Source: Archangium lipolyticum (GTDB taxonomy: Bacteria; Myxococcota; Myxococcia; Myxococcales; Myxococcaceae). From it: 64,000 nucleotides of DNA. The stretch is from positions 1-64,000 of the forward strand of contig NZ_JANKBZ010000027.1 in the NCBI RefSeq assembly GCF_024623785.1. The letters run 5' to 3'. The notes below the pieces were generated by a model. It was not told where the DNA came from, made no database searches, and saw nothing but the letters and a program-made list of their open reading frames with translations. Made by a program: the position numbers and the translations under genes. This document shows positions 49,465 to 57,528 of the stretch, piece after piece (position 1 is the stretch's first letter; each line of letters starts with the position of its first letter).

Positions 49465-50238
49465 TCAGCTGGCGGCCAGTCCCCAACGGCGCCGCACGCG
49501 CGTCTCCACCGATTGGAAGAGGACGCGGTCGATGAGGGTGCCCACGAGGATGATGCATACCATCACCGCCATCACCTGGGGAATCTCCATCAGCTCGCGG
49601 CCCATGGTGAGCAGCTGGCCGAGGCCACCGGACACATACAGCAGCTCGCCGGCCATGAGGGCCCTCCAGGCGAAGCTCCAGCCCAGCTTGAGCCCGGTGA
49701 CGATGCCCGGCAGCGCCGCGGGCAGCAGCACGCCTCCATAGAAGCGTGCCCCGCGGACGCCGTACGTGGAGGACACGCGCAGGAGCAGCGGGTCCACGTT
49801 CATCACGCCGTCCTCCACGGCGATGGCGATGGCCAGCACCGAGCCCATCACCACCACGAAGATGATGGACGTCTCGGTGAGGCCGAACCACAGCAGGGCC
49901 AGGGGCAGCCAGCAGATGGACGGCAGTGCCTGAAGGCCCACCACCAGCGGCCGCAGTGCCCGCCTCAGGGTGCGCACGCGTCCCAGGAGGATGCCGAGCG
50001 GCACGCCGATGAGCACCGAGATGGCGTAGCCCTGCGCGAGCCGGGCCATGGAGCGCGAGATGCCGTCCCACAACCGGCCGTCGAGCGCCATGGCGACGAG
50101 GCTCTCAGTGACTGCCCTCGGGCCCGGGAAGAGGTGGTGTGGCCACGGGCCGAACCGGGCCAGCAGTTCCCACACTCCCAGGAGCCCGGCGAAGAACAGC
50201 AGCTTCTGGCCCAGGTGCCACGCCTTCACGGCCTTCAT
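49465..50238 (-). CDS. ABC transporter permease (SsuC/TauC type)
   Basis: A 257-residue inner-membrane permease with about six hydrophobic segments, beginning KLLFFAGLLGVWELLARFG. The EAA loop appears in TYGVRGARFYGGVLLPAALPGIVTGLKLGW, which contacts the ATPase. The ATG at 50238 is inside the 3' end of the ATPase gene, so the genes overlap by 134 bases in different frames. The first transmembrane segment requires this start or one close to it. Downstream 61 bp is the binding protein gene. Confidence 0.88.
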   Translation of the reverse strand: MKAVKAWHLGQKLLFFAGLLGVWELLARFGPWPHHLFPGPRAVTESLVAMALDGRLWDGISRSMARLAQGYAISVLIGVPLGILLGRVRTLRRALRPLVVGLQALPSICWLPLALLWFGLTETSIIFVVVMGSVLAIAIAVEDGVMNVDPLLLRVSSTYGVRGARFYGGVLLPAALPGIVTGLKLGWSFAWRALMAGELLYVSGGLGQLLTMGRELMEIPQVMAVMVCIILVGTLIDRVLFQSVETRVRRRWGLAAS

Positions 50239-51802
50239 CGTGCGTCCCTCGTTCCTTCCGGGCACCCGGCCCGGCCTCGCCCATGGATTCGCTCTCGTGG
50301 AGCATCGCGCGGATCTGCCGCGCCATTCCCACCAGCTCCACGTCATCGGGGCCTCGCGGCATGGGCATCCGCACCTCGAGGTCCCTCACGATGCGGCCGG
50401 GCCGGGGCGCCATCACCACCACGCGGTTGGCCAGCATCAGCGCCTCGGTGACGTCATGGGTGACGAAGACGATCGTCTTGTGCGTCTCCATCCACACGCG
50501 CTGCAGCAGCTCGTGCATGTGCAGGCGCGTCTGCGCGTCCAGCGAGCCGAAGGGCTCGTCCATGAGCAGCACGGGCGAGTCCACCGCCAGCGCGCGGGCG
50601 AGCGCGGTGCGCATCTTCATTCCACCCGACAGCTCATGGGGCAGCGAGTTCTCGAAGCCGGAGAGCTGGACGTACTGGATGTAGCGGTTGGCGCGCTCGG
50701 CGCGCTCCTTCTTGGAGAGGCCGCGGGCGGCGAGCACGAACTCGATGTTCTGCCGCACGGTGAGCCAGGGGAAGAGGGCCGCCTCCTGGAACATGAGGAG
50801 CCGCTCCGGCCCGGGGCCGTTGATGGGCCTGCCGTCGATGCGGACCTGCCCGCCGGTGGGGGCGAGGTGGCCCGCCAGGGCGTAGAGCAGGGTGGACTTG
50901 CCGCAGCCGGAGGGCCCCAGGAGACAGACGAACTCACCGGAGCGGATGTTGAGGTTGACGTCCCGGAGCGCCACCACCTTGTTGGCGTAGCGGTGCTCCA
51001 CGCGCTTGATGGCGATCTTCGCCGAGTGCTCGGTCACGCGGGCGGGGACGAGGGTCTCCCTGACCGTCTCCTTCACTTCCTGCACGCGACGGAAGAGGGC
51101 ACGCCAGACGCGCGCCAGGCGCCCGGGCCGGGGCCTGGACGATGCGCGCGGAGAGGGGGGCGGGGTGGGCGGGTCGGCGAGGCGCATCACACGGTCGTAA
51201 TGGAGTTGGCGCAGCTCGCAACTGGAACGGCGCGGGTCATAGATGAGGCAGGAGTCGATGGGGCGCGAGTAGATGTGCAGGGAGATGGCGAAGCCGCTGC
51301 GAGCACCCGTGCGCACGGAATGCAGCTCCTCCTCGGGACTGCGGTGGTCCATGGCGCCGGGCAGCAGCGTGCGGCGCGGGCCGATGCGTTCGACGAGCGC
51401 GTAGCCGGGCTCCTGGCCGCCAGCCACCAGCCGGTAGTCGGCCACCTCCAGCTCTCCGGCAACGGTCATCAGGAAACACTCCTGGCCGTCATGCCCGTGG
51501 ATGGGTGCTCGCGCATTGCGGCCCCAACCCAGCACCAGCACCTCGAGGTCTTCATCCCGGTAGACGAGCGTGCGCGTGTACTTCCCGTCGCGCAGCAGGG
51601 CGAAGGGTTCGACGGCGCGCCGGTGCAGGCTTCCATCCCGGAGCAGCTGCTCGATGGCCTCGGGGCCACCGCGGCGGGAGGCCTCCCTGAGTCGGAGGAT
51701 GAACTGTTTCAAGGAGAGGGAACGAGGAGGGACGGATGCGTCTGGCTCGGCTGAGAGAGCAGCGTCCATCGCCTGCAAGCTGGTCGGTGGGCTGCGTTCC
51801 AT
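50105..51802 (-). CDS. Cysteine dioxygenase-like domain fused to ABC transporter ATPase
   Basis: A 565-residue fusion. Residues about 30-205 are a cysteine-dioxygenase cupin: H102 and H104 in PIHGHDGQECF, then H176 in ISLHIYSRPIDSCLIYD, the iron-binding triad and the Y-S-x-P-x-DSC signature. Residues about 260-520 form an SsuB/TauB-type ATPase with Walker A GPSGCGKST (296-304), Q-loop Q339, LSGGM (391-395), Walker B VLLMDEP (411-417) and the H-loop FVTHD. The last 45 residues overlap the permease gene out of frame. ATG at 51802 follows AAGGAGAG. It would oxidise cysteine to its sulfinate beside an importer for sulfonate-type anions. The fusion is unusual. Confidence 0.85.
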   Translation of the reverse strand: MERSPPTSLQAMDAALSAEPDASVPPRSLSLKQFILRLREASRRGGPEAIEQLLRDGSLHRRAVEPFALLRDGKYTRTLVYRDEDLEVLVLGWGRNARAPIHGHDGQECFLMTVAGELEVADYRLVAGGQEPGYALVERIGPRRTLLPGAMDHRSPEEELHSVRTGARSGFAISLHIYSRPIDSCLIYDPRRSSCELRQLHYDRVMRLADPPTPPPSPRASSRPRPGRLARVWRALFRRVQEVKETVRETLVPARVTEHSAKIAIKRVEHRYANKVVALRDVNLNIRSGEFVCLLGPSGCGKSTLLYALAGHLAPTGGQVRIDGRPINGPGPERLLMFQEAALFPWLTVRQNIEFVLAARGLSKKERAERANRYIQYVQLSGFENSLPHELSGGMKMRTALARALAVDSPVLLMDEPFGSLDAQTRLHMHELLQRVWMETHKTIVFVTHDVTEALMLANRVVVMAPRPGRIVRDLEVRMPMPRGPDDVELVGMARQIRAMLHESESMGEAGPGARKERGTHDEGREGVAPGPEAAVLRRAPGSVGTAGPVRPVATPPLPGPEGSH

Positions 51803-51979
51803 TGTCGCTCTCCTTCCGTCCGTGAAGTGGACCGAGGGACGGGTGAGGCTCGATGAAGGTGGGGATGCCACCCGCAACAGCCAAGGTGCGACAGGCAGCC
51901 AGAGGAGGGGCCGTCCCCTACCTGGGGGAGGGGCGATTGCTCGCCCGGCCGCTGAAACCTCTCGCGTGATGGTATCGGG

Positions 51980-52138
51980 TCAACATCCGCGAGCCCGGGG
52001 GTGCTCCCTCTCCCCCTGGGAGAGGGCTGGGGTGAGGGTCTCTCCTTCCTGTGGCAGGACTTCTGGTTGCTGCCGCTGACGCCGGTACAGGTCTCGGTGG
52101 CGCCGCACCGCCGACGACAGCAGACGCTTGGCGCTCAT
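51980..52138 (-). CDS. Possible small leader peptide upstream of the CDO-ABC operon
   Basis: A 52-codon frame beginning MSAKRLLSSAVRRHRDLYRR with AGGAAGG five bases before its ATG. The second half (TLTPALSQGERE) is translated intergenic repeat, so only the first 28 residues look like protein. It is in the same direction as, and 178 bases before, the dioxygenase-ATPase gene. It may be a leader peptide or chance. Confidence 0.25.
   Translation of the reverse strand: MSAKRLLSSAVRRHRDLYRRQRQQPEVLPQEGETLTPALSQGEREHPRARGC
52004..52040. repeat. Intergenic palindromic repeat, copy 1
   Basis: A GC-rich hairpin-forming unit (CTCCCTCTCCCCCTGGGAG with the tail GGGGTGAGGGT) repeated at 54621 and 55998 in the same orientation. 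Translated on the reverse strand it gives the familiar TLTP.LSQGERE string. Interrupts the end of the small peptide frame above. Confidence 0.7.
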
Positions 52139-52337
52139 GGATACCTTCCTGGGGTGTGTGAATGGACCCATGGGGTCCATGAGTCGACCTGGGTGACTTC
52201 CGGCATCCCTTTGGAGGCGGTGGGGAACGCACCGGGTCGAGTGGGTGCCCGAAAAAGTGCGGGGGGGTACGCAACTTCCGCACTGCTCCATGAGAAAATG
52301 AACCAACGGTACTTTCTCTGAAAAGCAGGAGCCCCCC

Positions 52338-53297
52338 ATGAGCACCATCGACCGCAACCGCAAGACCCTGCCCCAGGCGACGCAGGGCACGCGCCCGAGC
52401 CTCGACAAGACGCAGCAGCCCGTTGGCACGGCGGCCAACACCGTGAAGAACACGGTGGTTCCGAACGCCAAGGTGGCGAAGCAGGGGGCGGATGCCTTCG
52501 AGTCCGCTCCGGCGCGCCAGACGGCGAACCTGCTGGGCGGTGGGAGCAAGCCGTCGGACAAGGTGCATGACGGCCAGTTCGTGGGGGCCAACGGGCAGAC
52601 GTTCCCGCCGGGCACGCCGCTGAGCCAGATTCCGGGCGTCACGCCGCGCAACAACCCCAACCCGTCGAAGAGCATCATCTACGTCAACGGCATCCTGACG
52701 CCGAAGGAGTCGCAGTCCAGCGACCTCCAGGCCATCGCCGACAAGGCGAACGCCAAGGCCATCGGCATCCACAACTCCACCGAGGGGGTCATCTCGGACC
52801 TGGCCCAGTGCGTGAAGGACAAGCTGGACAAGGGCCGCAACCCGGCGGTGGACACGCTGGCGGACGCCGTCTACTCGGAGCTGAAGGCGGGCCGTGACGT
52901 GCACCTGATGGGCTACAGCCAGGGAGGCCTCATCACGGCGCGGGCGCTCTTCGACGTGGAGCGCAGGCTGCGCATCGAAGATGGGTTGTCCAAGGCGGAC
53001 ACGCAGAAGCTGATGAGCAAGCTGAACGTGGAGACGTTCGGGGCGGCCTCGACGAAGTACCCGGACGGGCCCAACTACGTGCACTACGTGAACAACCGGG
53101 ACGTGGTGCCCACGCTCACGGGCCTGGGCGGCAGCTTCGATCCGGTGGGCTTCCTGAAGGACGCGGGCAAGGGCGCGGTGGTGCACCGCTTCGGCGACGG
53201 CGGCCTCAACCTCGCGGCCAACCACAACTTCCAGGGCACGTACATGAAGCACCGGGTACCCTTCGAGGAGGCGCGCGCCGGCCGCTTCAACGACTAG
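52338..53297 (+). CDS. Lipase-like alpha/beta hydrolase with disordered N-terminus
   Basis: A 319-residue protein without a signal peptide. Residues 1-105 are low in hydrophobics, and the catalytic-like domain starts at SIIYVNGILTP (112-122). The nucleophile elbow is HLMGYSQGGLITARAL with S194, followed by NNRDVVPTLTGLGG (candidate Asp) and an HRFGDGG or NHNFQGTY His. GxSxGG and the ordering fit PGAP1-like or lipase-type hydrolases. Like the papain-like protein at 11175 it couples a disordered front with a hydrolase, a plan common among secreted effectors. ATG follows AGGAGCCCCCC. Confidence 0.65.
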   Translation: MSTIDRNRKTLPQATQGTRPSLDKTQQPVGTAANTVKNTVVPNAKVAKQGADAFESAPARQTANLLGGGSKPSDKVHDGQFVGANGQTFPPGTPLSQIPGVTPRNNPNPSKSIIYVNGILTPKESQSSDLQAIADKANAKAIGIHNSTEGVISDLAQCVKDKLDKGRNPAVDTLADAVYSELKAGRDVHLMGYSQGGLITARALFDVERRLRIEDGLSKADTQKLMSKLNVETFGAASTKYPDGPNYVHYVNNRDVVPTLTGLGGSFDPVGFLKDAGKGAVVHRFGDGGLNLAANHNFQGTYMKHRVPFEEARAGRFND

Positions 53298-53313
53298 GCC
53301 GTCCGCTCCCCGA

Positions 53314-53338
53314 GGGAGGCCCGTGCAGGCGGCCTCCC
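53314..53338 (+). terminator. Hairpin after the lipase-like gene
   Basis: GGGAGGCC / GGCCTCCC, a perfect 8-bp stem with a 9-base loop, 16 bases after the stop. There is no T-run, so termination is suggested but not proven. Confidence 0.5.
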
Positions 53339-53438
53339 CGTGCGGGCCCGACTCATCCAACCCCACCGTGTTCTCCGTATGGCCTCTGGATGAACCCGGA
53401 TGGCGCGCGCCGCGCGTGCGTCCGGAGGAGTGGGAGCC

Positions 53439-53960
53439 ATGGAGGAGGACGGGGCGTTGCTCGGTGCCATCGCCCGAGGCAGCAAGGCGGCCTTCCAGTC
53501 CTATTACGAGCGGCACGTGGGCCGGTTGCTGGGTTACGTGCTGCGCGTGACGAGGGACCGGGCGCTGGCCGAGGACGTGGTGCAGGAGGTCTTCACCGCC
53601 ATCTGGCTGAAGGCCTCCAGCTACCGGTCCGAGCAGGGAACGCCCCTGGCGTGGATGTACATGATCGCGCGCAACAAGCTGGTGGACCGGTGGCGCCGGA
53701 GTGCGCCGGGCGAGGCGTCCATCCCGCTGGAGGCGGAGAACCCACTGCGGGCGCTCGTGCAGGTGGACCCGGTGCTGGCGATGAGCCTGGAGCAGGCGCT
53801 GGAGGGGCTCGGGCCGGAGCAGCGCCAGGCGGTCGAGCTGGCGGTCCTGGGCGGCTACACGCACGAGGAGGCGGCGGTGGCGCTCGCGGTGCCGCTGGGT
53901 ACATTCAAGTCCCGCGTCCGGATGGCCCTGCGGCACCTGCGCGCCCTGCTGACGGAGTGA
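53439..53960 (+). CDS. ECF RNA polymerase sigma factor (ECF11/RpoE-ChrR type)
   Basis: A 173-residue group IV sigma factor. Region 2 is YERHVGRLLGYVLRVTRDRALAEDVVQEVFTAIW; region 4 has LGPEQRQAVELAVLGGYTHEEAAVALAVPLGTFKSRVRMALRHLR with its helix-turn-helix. The partner four bases downstream is a ChrR-type zinc anti-sigma factor, so the pair matches the ECF11 (RpoE-ChrR) system that answers singlet oxygen in Rhodobacter. ATG at 53439 was chosen because GGAG sits five bases upstream; an earlier in-frame ATG at 53400 lacks a site. Confidence 0.9.
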   Translation: MEEDGALLGAIARGSKAAFQSYYERHVGRLLGYVLRVTRDRALAEDVVQEVFTAIWLKASSYRSEQGTPLAWMYMIARNKLVDRWRRSAPGEASIPLEAENPLRALVQVDPVLAMSLEQALEGLGPEQRQAVELAVLGGYTHEEAAVALAVPLGTFKSRVRMALRHLRALLTE

Positions 53961-53964
53961 AGCG

Positions 53965-54612
53965 ATGAAACCCGCGAACCATCCTCCATCCGAGCGGCTC
54001 CTGGCCTACGCCACGGGGGCCGTGGACGTGCCCATGCGCCTGCTGGTGGAGACGCACATGTCCTTCTGCTCCCGGTGCGCGCGGGAGGTGGGGCGCCTGG
54101 GCGAGCCTGGAGGCGCGCTGCTGGGGGCCGTGCCGGAGGAGCCCGTGCCGTCGGACCTCTTCGAGCGCATCTGGGCGGAGGCGGGCCGACACGCGCAGCC
54201 GAGGCGCGTGGAGGGGCTGCCGCTGCCACCGGTGCTGCTGGCGGAGCTACCGCCGCCGGAGCGCTGGCATTGGCACCGGGTACCGGGTGGTGGCTGCCGG
54301 ATCGCGCTGCTGCGAAGGGACGGGCCGGGAAGAAGTGGGCTCTTCCTGGTGCACATGAACCCGGGGGCGCGTTTCCCGAGGCACGAGCACCAGAAGGAGG
54401 AGGAGGGGATGGTGGTGGCGGGAGGCGCGTGGGACCGGGGGCGCTTCCTGGAGGAAGGAGACTGGGGCAGCGCGCCGGCGGGCTCGAGGCACGAGGTCAT
54501 CGCGGACCCGAAGGAGGGGTGCTGGACGCTGGTGCGGCAGGAGCACGAGGGCATGCGGCTCTCTGGTTGGAGGGGGGTGCTACAGAGCGCCATGTCCTTC
54601 CTGCGCCACTGA
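53965..54612 (+). CDS. ChrR-type cupin anti-sigma factor
   Basis: A 215-residue two-domain anti-sigma factor. The N-terminal zinc anti-sigma domain has H6, H31, C35 and C38 (ETHMSFCSRC). The C-terminal cupin has PGARFPRHEHQKEEEGMVVAGG and a later SRHEVIADP with metal-binding His/Glu. It should bind and hold the preceding sigma factor until a signal, in the model system singlet oxygen, releases it. Both zinc sites look intact. The intergenic repeat copy 2 lies just downstream. Confidence 0.9.
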   Translation: MKPANHPPSERLLAYATGAVDVPMRLLVETHMSFCSRCAREVGRLGEPGGALLGAVPEEPVPSDLFERIWAEAGRHAQPRRVEGLPLPPVLLAELPPPERWHWHRVPGGGCRIALLRRDGPGRSGLFLVHMNPGARFPRHEHQKEEEGMVVAGGAWDRGRFLEEGDWGSAPAGSRHEVIADPKEGCWTLVRQEHEGMRLSGWRGVLQSAMSFLRH

Positions 54613-54620
54613 GCCAATAC

Positions 54621-54657
54621 CTCCCTCTCCCTCCGGGAGAGGGTCGGGGTGAGGGTA
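54621..54657. repeat. Intergenic palindromic repeat, copy 2
   Basis: Same unit as at 52004 and 55998, same orientation. Begins nine bases after the ChrR-type stop. It could form a hairpin in the sigma operon transcript. Confidence 0.7.
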
Positions 54658-54684
54658 CCTGGCTCCACACCGTGGCTCAGTGGC

Positions 54685-55239
54685 TCAGGAGAGCCACTCG
54701 ACGCGGTACGTGCAACTGGTGCCGTCGGTGCGGACGCGCTGGACATGGGGCTCACGGGCGCCGGAGGAGCCGAGGGCGGCCTCGAGGAGGCCCTGGTAGT
54801 AGGAGGGGACGCCGAGCGTCTCGTTGATGAACACCTCGTACCGAGTGGGAGCCAGCTCGGTGAGCTGCATCTGCACGTAGTTGTCGATGTTGCGGAAGTT
54901 GTGGTTCATCCGCATCAGGAGGCGGCGGGGCCCGAGGGCGCGGCCGAGCGCGAGCGCACCGCGGCCGAGCACGGTCTCGCTGACGTCGAGCACCATCTTC
55001 TGGCCGAGCAGGCGGTAGGCCTCCTCGAGAGGCAGGTTGGGGAAGAGGTCGCGGACGATGATGTCGAGCGAGGGGCGCCAGACGGACAGGGGGTAGAAGG
55101 AGAGGGGCTGCCGGTCGATGTGCAGCCCCATGCGGCCGAGCGCGCTCCTGGCGGCAGTGGAGAGCTTTCCGTTGAGAGCAATCTGGAAGACGCCATGGAA
55201 GGCGTTGCCGAACACCACGCGCTCATCCGTCATCAGCAT
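54685..55239 (-). CDS. DUF2378 / TIGR02265-like myxobacterial protein
   Basis: A 184-residue protein. Landmarks of this Myxococcales-restricted family are DERVVFGNAFHGVFQIAL near the start, SVWRPSLDIIVRDLFPNLPLEEAYRLLGQKMV, FRNIDNYVQMQL and VFINETLGVPSYYQGLLEAAL toward the end, where the fold resembles haem-NO-binding-like helices. Its function is unknown. ATG at 55239 is just after GGGGGAC; ATG 55233 is an alternative. Confidence 0.75.
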   Translation of the reverse strand: MLMTDERVVFGNAFHGVFQIALNGKLSTAARSALGRMGLHIDRQPLSFYPLSVWRPSLDIIVRDLFPNLPLEEAYRLLGQKMVLDVSETVLGRGALALGRALGPRRLLMRMNHNFRNIDNYVQMQLTELAPTRYEVFINETLGVPSYYQGLLEAALGSSGAREPHVQRVRTDGTSCTYRVEWLS

Positions 55240-55447
55240 GCATGTCCCCCTGGTGAACGAGGTCCCCCCACAGGAGGGGCGACTGGCACCATGCGGCCCA
55301 CAGGGCCGCACCAACGTGGCGGGATGGTGACACGGAGTGGAGCGACACGCCGGAAAGCGGCGGGGGGAGATGTTCAGCGGTGAGCGGATGGGCCGCTGGA
55401 AACCGGACACACGGGGCCGATTTCAAGAAAAACCGGTGGTGGTGTTC

Positions 55448-55921
55448 TCAAGACTTCTTGGAGTTCTTCTCGGCGCGGTGCAGGCGCTCGAGGCGTTGGG
55501 AGGGGGCGTCGTCGCCGAGCTTGCCGGCGATATAGGCGCTGGCGGAGGCGAGCTTCCGGCGGAACTCGTCGGGGGGCGGAGCGGGTTGAGCGGGGAGGTT
55601 GAAGAAGTCGGTGCCCACCTTGAGGAGGGCGCGAGCCATGAGCTGTTCGTCCTCGGAGGCGAGGGGGTAGAGGATGGCGGCGACGCGGCCGTGGCCGTGA
55701 GCGGCGGCCTTGCCGAGAGCGGTCTCGCCGACGCGGTCGGTGAGGATGGGGTCGGCGCCACCGGCGAGGAGGGTGCGGACGAGGTCCTCGCTGCCGTGCT
55801 CCGCGGCGAGCATGAGGGGCGTACGGCCTTCGGGGTCGAAGGGGTTGGGGTCGGCGCCACCATCGAGGAGCACCTGTACGCGGGCCAGGTCACCGGCCAG
55901 GACGGCATCGAAGAGGGACAT
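55448..55921 (-). CDS. Ankyrin-repeat protein
   Basis: A 157-residue cytoplasmic protein: three ankyrin repeats (LFDAVLAGDLARVQVLLDGG, GRTPLMLAAEHGSEDLVRTL, GETALGKAAAHGHGRVAAIL) cover residues 1-95, followed by a charged tail ending in KKS. It lacks a signal peptide, unlike the ankyrin gene at 4334. ATG at 55921 is preceded by GGAGG within about ten bases. It likely binds a protein partner that is not identifiable. Confidence 0.75.
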   Translation of the reverse strand: MSLFDAVLAGDLARVQVLLDGGADPNPFDPEGRTPLMLAAEHGSEDLVRTLLAGGADPILTDRVGETALGKAAAHGHGRVAAILYPLASEDEQLMARALLKVGTDFFNLPAQPAPPPDEFRRKLASASAYIAGKLGDDAPSQRLERLHRAEKNSKKS

Positions 55922-55997
55922 GCTCTACCTCCTAGGGATGAGGGAGAGCATGTCGTTTTCCCCCGAGGAGCGCCACCACCCCCACCCTCCCCAACTC

Positions 55998-56034
55998 CTC
56001 CCTCTCCCTCTGGGAGAGGGTCGGGGTGAGGGTC
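55998..56034. repeat. Intergenic palindromic repeat, copy 3
   Basis: Third copy of the unit at 52004 and 54621. It lies between convergent-like gene ends, 26 bases before the stop of the membrane-anchored protein at 56060. Confidence 0.7.
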
Positions 56035-56059
56035 TCCGTCTCCGAGCGGGTACCGCGAG

Positions 56060-57487
56060 CTACCGTCCCGAGCCCGAGCCGCGCAGCCGTCCGGTGGAAG
56101 TGCCACTGGCGGGAGCGACGGTACTGGAGGGGTTCTGGGAAGAGTCGATCTTCAAATCGGCGAACTTCCCCTCGCGGTCGAGGCGGAGGATGTCCTCGTC
56201 GGTGACGTACTCCTGCTTGAGGAGCTCGCGAGCGCGTTTGACCTTGGCGAGGAGGGCGGGGTCGGAGATGCGGGTGCTGTTCTCCTTGGTGGGCTTGGGA
56301 GGGGGCCGCATGACGGAGAAGGTGCCGCGAGCGGGGTGGCCATCGGCGCTGAGACCTTCCAGCGAGTAGGTGATGGCGAAGACCTCGGGCTCGGCGTTGG
56401 TGTCGAAGGAGACCTTCACCTCGGAGCCCTGGCCTTCGGGAACCTCGGAGATGGGGAGGGAGGCGACATCCACCTGTTCCGGGGGAGGGGGGCCCTCGTC
56501 GGTGCCGCGGAAGGCGCGGATGGTGGTGACCTTGGTGAGGCGGACGGGGCCGCGGAAGCGGTGGTAGAGGCGGAAGGTCTGGCGGACGACGCCGTCCGGG
56601 TCGAGCACGGGGAAGCGCGGGGTGCCGGCGGCGAGCAGGGTGACGATGCCCTTCTTGTCGAAGTTCTCGAAGGAGGTGTTGAGCAGCTGGAGGGAGGAGC
56701 GGCCGGTCACCTTGTGGCCGGAGGCGTCGAAGACGTCCACGCGGATGAGGTGCTGCGTGTACATGGAATCGGCGCCGTTGCTGCCCAGCAGGGTATGGGC
56801 GACGACAGGACTGGTGGTCGTCTCGGTGGCCGAGTCGTCGAAGGACCACACGTAGCGCACGGGGACGAAGGGCTTGGGGGCGGGCTGGCCGGGTTTGACG
56901 GGCCGGTCGAGGAGCCTGGCGAAGAACTCGAAGTCGTCCTCGGCGTTGGGCATGCGGCGCGACAGGACGTGGACGAGGCGCTCGGGCTCGCAGTCCTTCA
57001 CCTTGTACGGAGGGACGGGCACGGTGACGGAGACGTTGTTCTTGGTGAACACGGTCACCTTGGGAAGCTCGTACGAGCCGTCCGCGTCGTTGCGCCAGAC
57101 TCGCAGGGGGATGCGCTGTCCGGTGCCATCGCCCACGGTGTAGTGCAGATGGGCGTCGTTGCCATCCGGCGTATGGGCGCGGATGGTGATGAGGTTGTCC
57201 TCGCCCGAGCACACCTCCGGCTTCTCCACGAGGATCTCATCGATGATGGGCGGAGCGGGCTCGGAGCCCCCGGCGGGCTGGGCGGCCGGGGGCGTGGGCG
57301 CGGCGGCCAGCGCTGGGGGAGCGTCCTCGCCGGGAGCCTGGGGGCGCGTCCTCGCCTGGGGCGAGGAGGCCTCCGGCGCGGGTTGTTGCCGGGAGAGGAG
57401 CCAGCCCGCGGCCACTCCGAGGAGGAGGACCAGGGTCAGCATCCAGCGCCAGGGCCGTTGGGAGCGGTTCTCGGGGGTGGAGGTCAT
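56060..57487 (-). CDS. Membrane-anchored periplasmic protein, unknown
   Basis: A 475-residue protein with a short cytoplasmic start, one hydrophobic anchor (MLTLVLLLGVAAGWLL, about residues 16-31), a Pro/Ala-rich linker to about residue 80 and a large beta-rich periplasmic part. Seen segments are NLITIRAHTPDGNDAHLHYT, YVWSFDDSATETTTSPVVAH, VDVFDASGHKVTGRSSLQ and VKVSFDTNAEPEVFAIT, resembling PKD/Ig-like folds. A charged helix near residue 415 (LAKVKRARELLKQEYV) precedes a Ser/Gly end. It follows the permuted-papain-like gene by 41 bases and may be its partner. Confidence 0.6.
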   Translation of the reverse strand: MTSTPENRSQRPWRWMLTLVLLLGVAAGWLLSRQQPAPEASSPQARTRPQAPGEDAPPALAAAPTPPAAQPAGGSEPAPPIIDEILVEKPEVCSGEDNLITIRAHTPDGNDAHLHYTVGDGTGQRIPLRVWRNDADGSYELPKVTVFTKNNVSVTVPVPPYKVKDCEPERLVHVLSRRMPNAEDDFEFFARLLDRPVKPGQPAPKPFVPVRYVWSFDDSATETTTSPVVAHTLLGSNGADSMYTQHLIRVDVFDASGHKVTGRSSLQLLNTSFENFDKKGIVTLLAAGTPRFPVLDPDGVVRQTFRLYHRFRGPVRLTKVTTIRAFRGTDEGPPPPEQVDVASLPISEVPEGQGSEVKVSFDTNAEPEVFAITYSLEGLSADGHPARGTFSVMRPPPKPTKENSTRISDPALLAKVKRARELLKQEYVTDEDILRLDREGKFADLKIDSSQNPSSTVAPASGTSTGRLRGSGSGR

Positions 57488-57528
57488 CGGGGTGGGCTCC
57501 TCTCCGGGAGGGACGACGAAGGGTGGGG

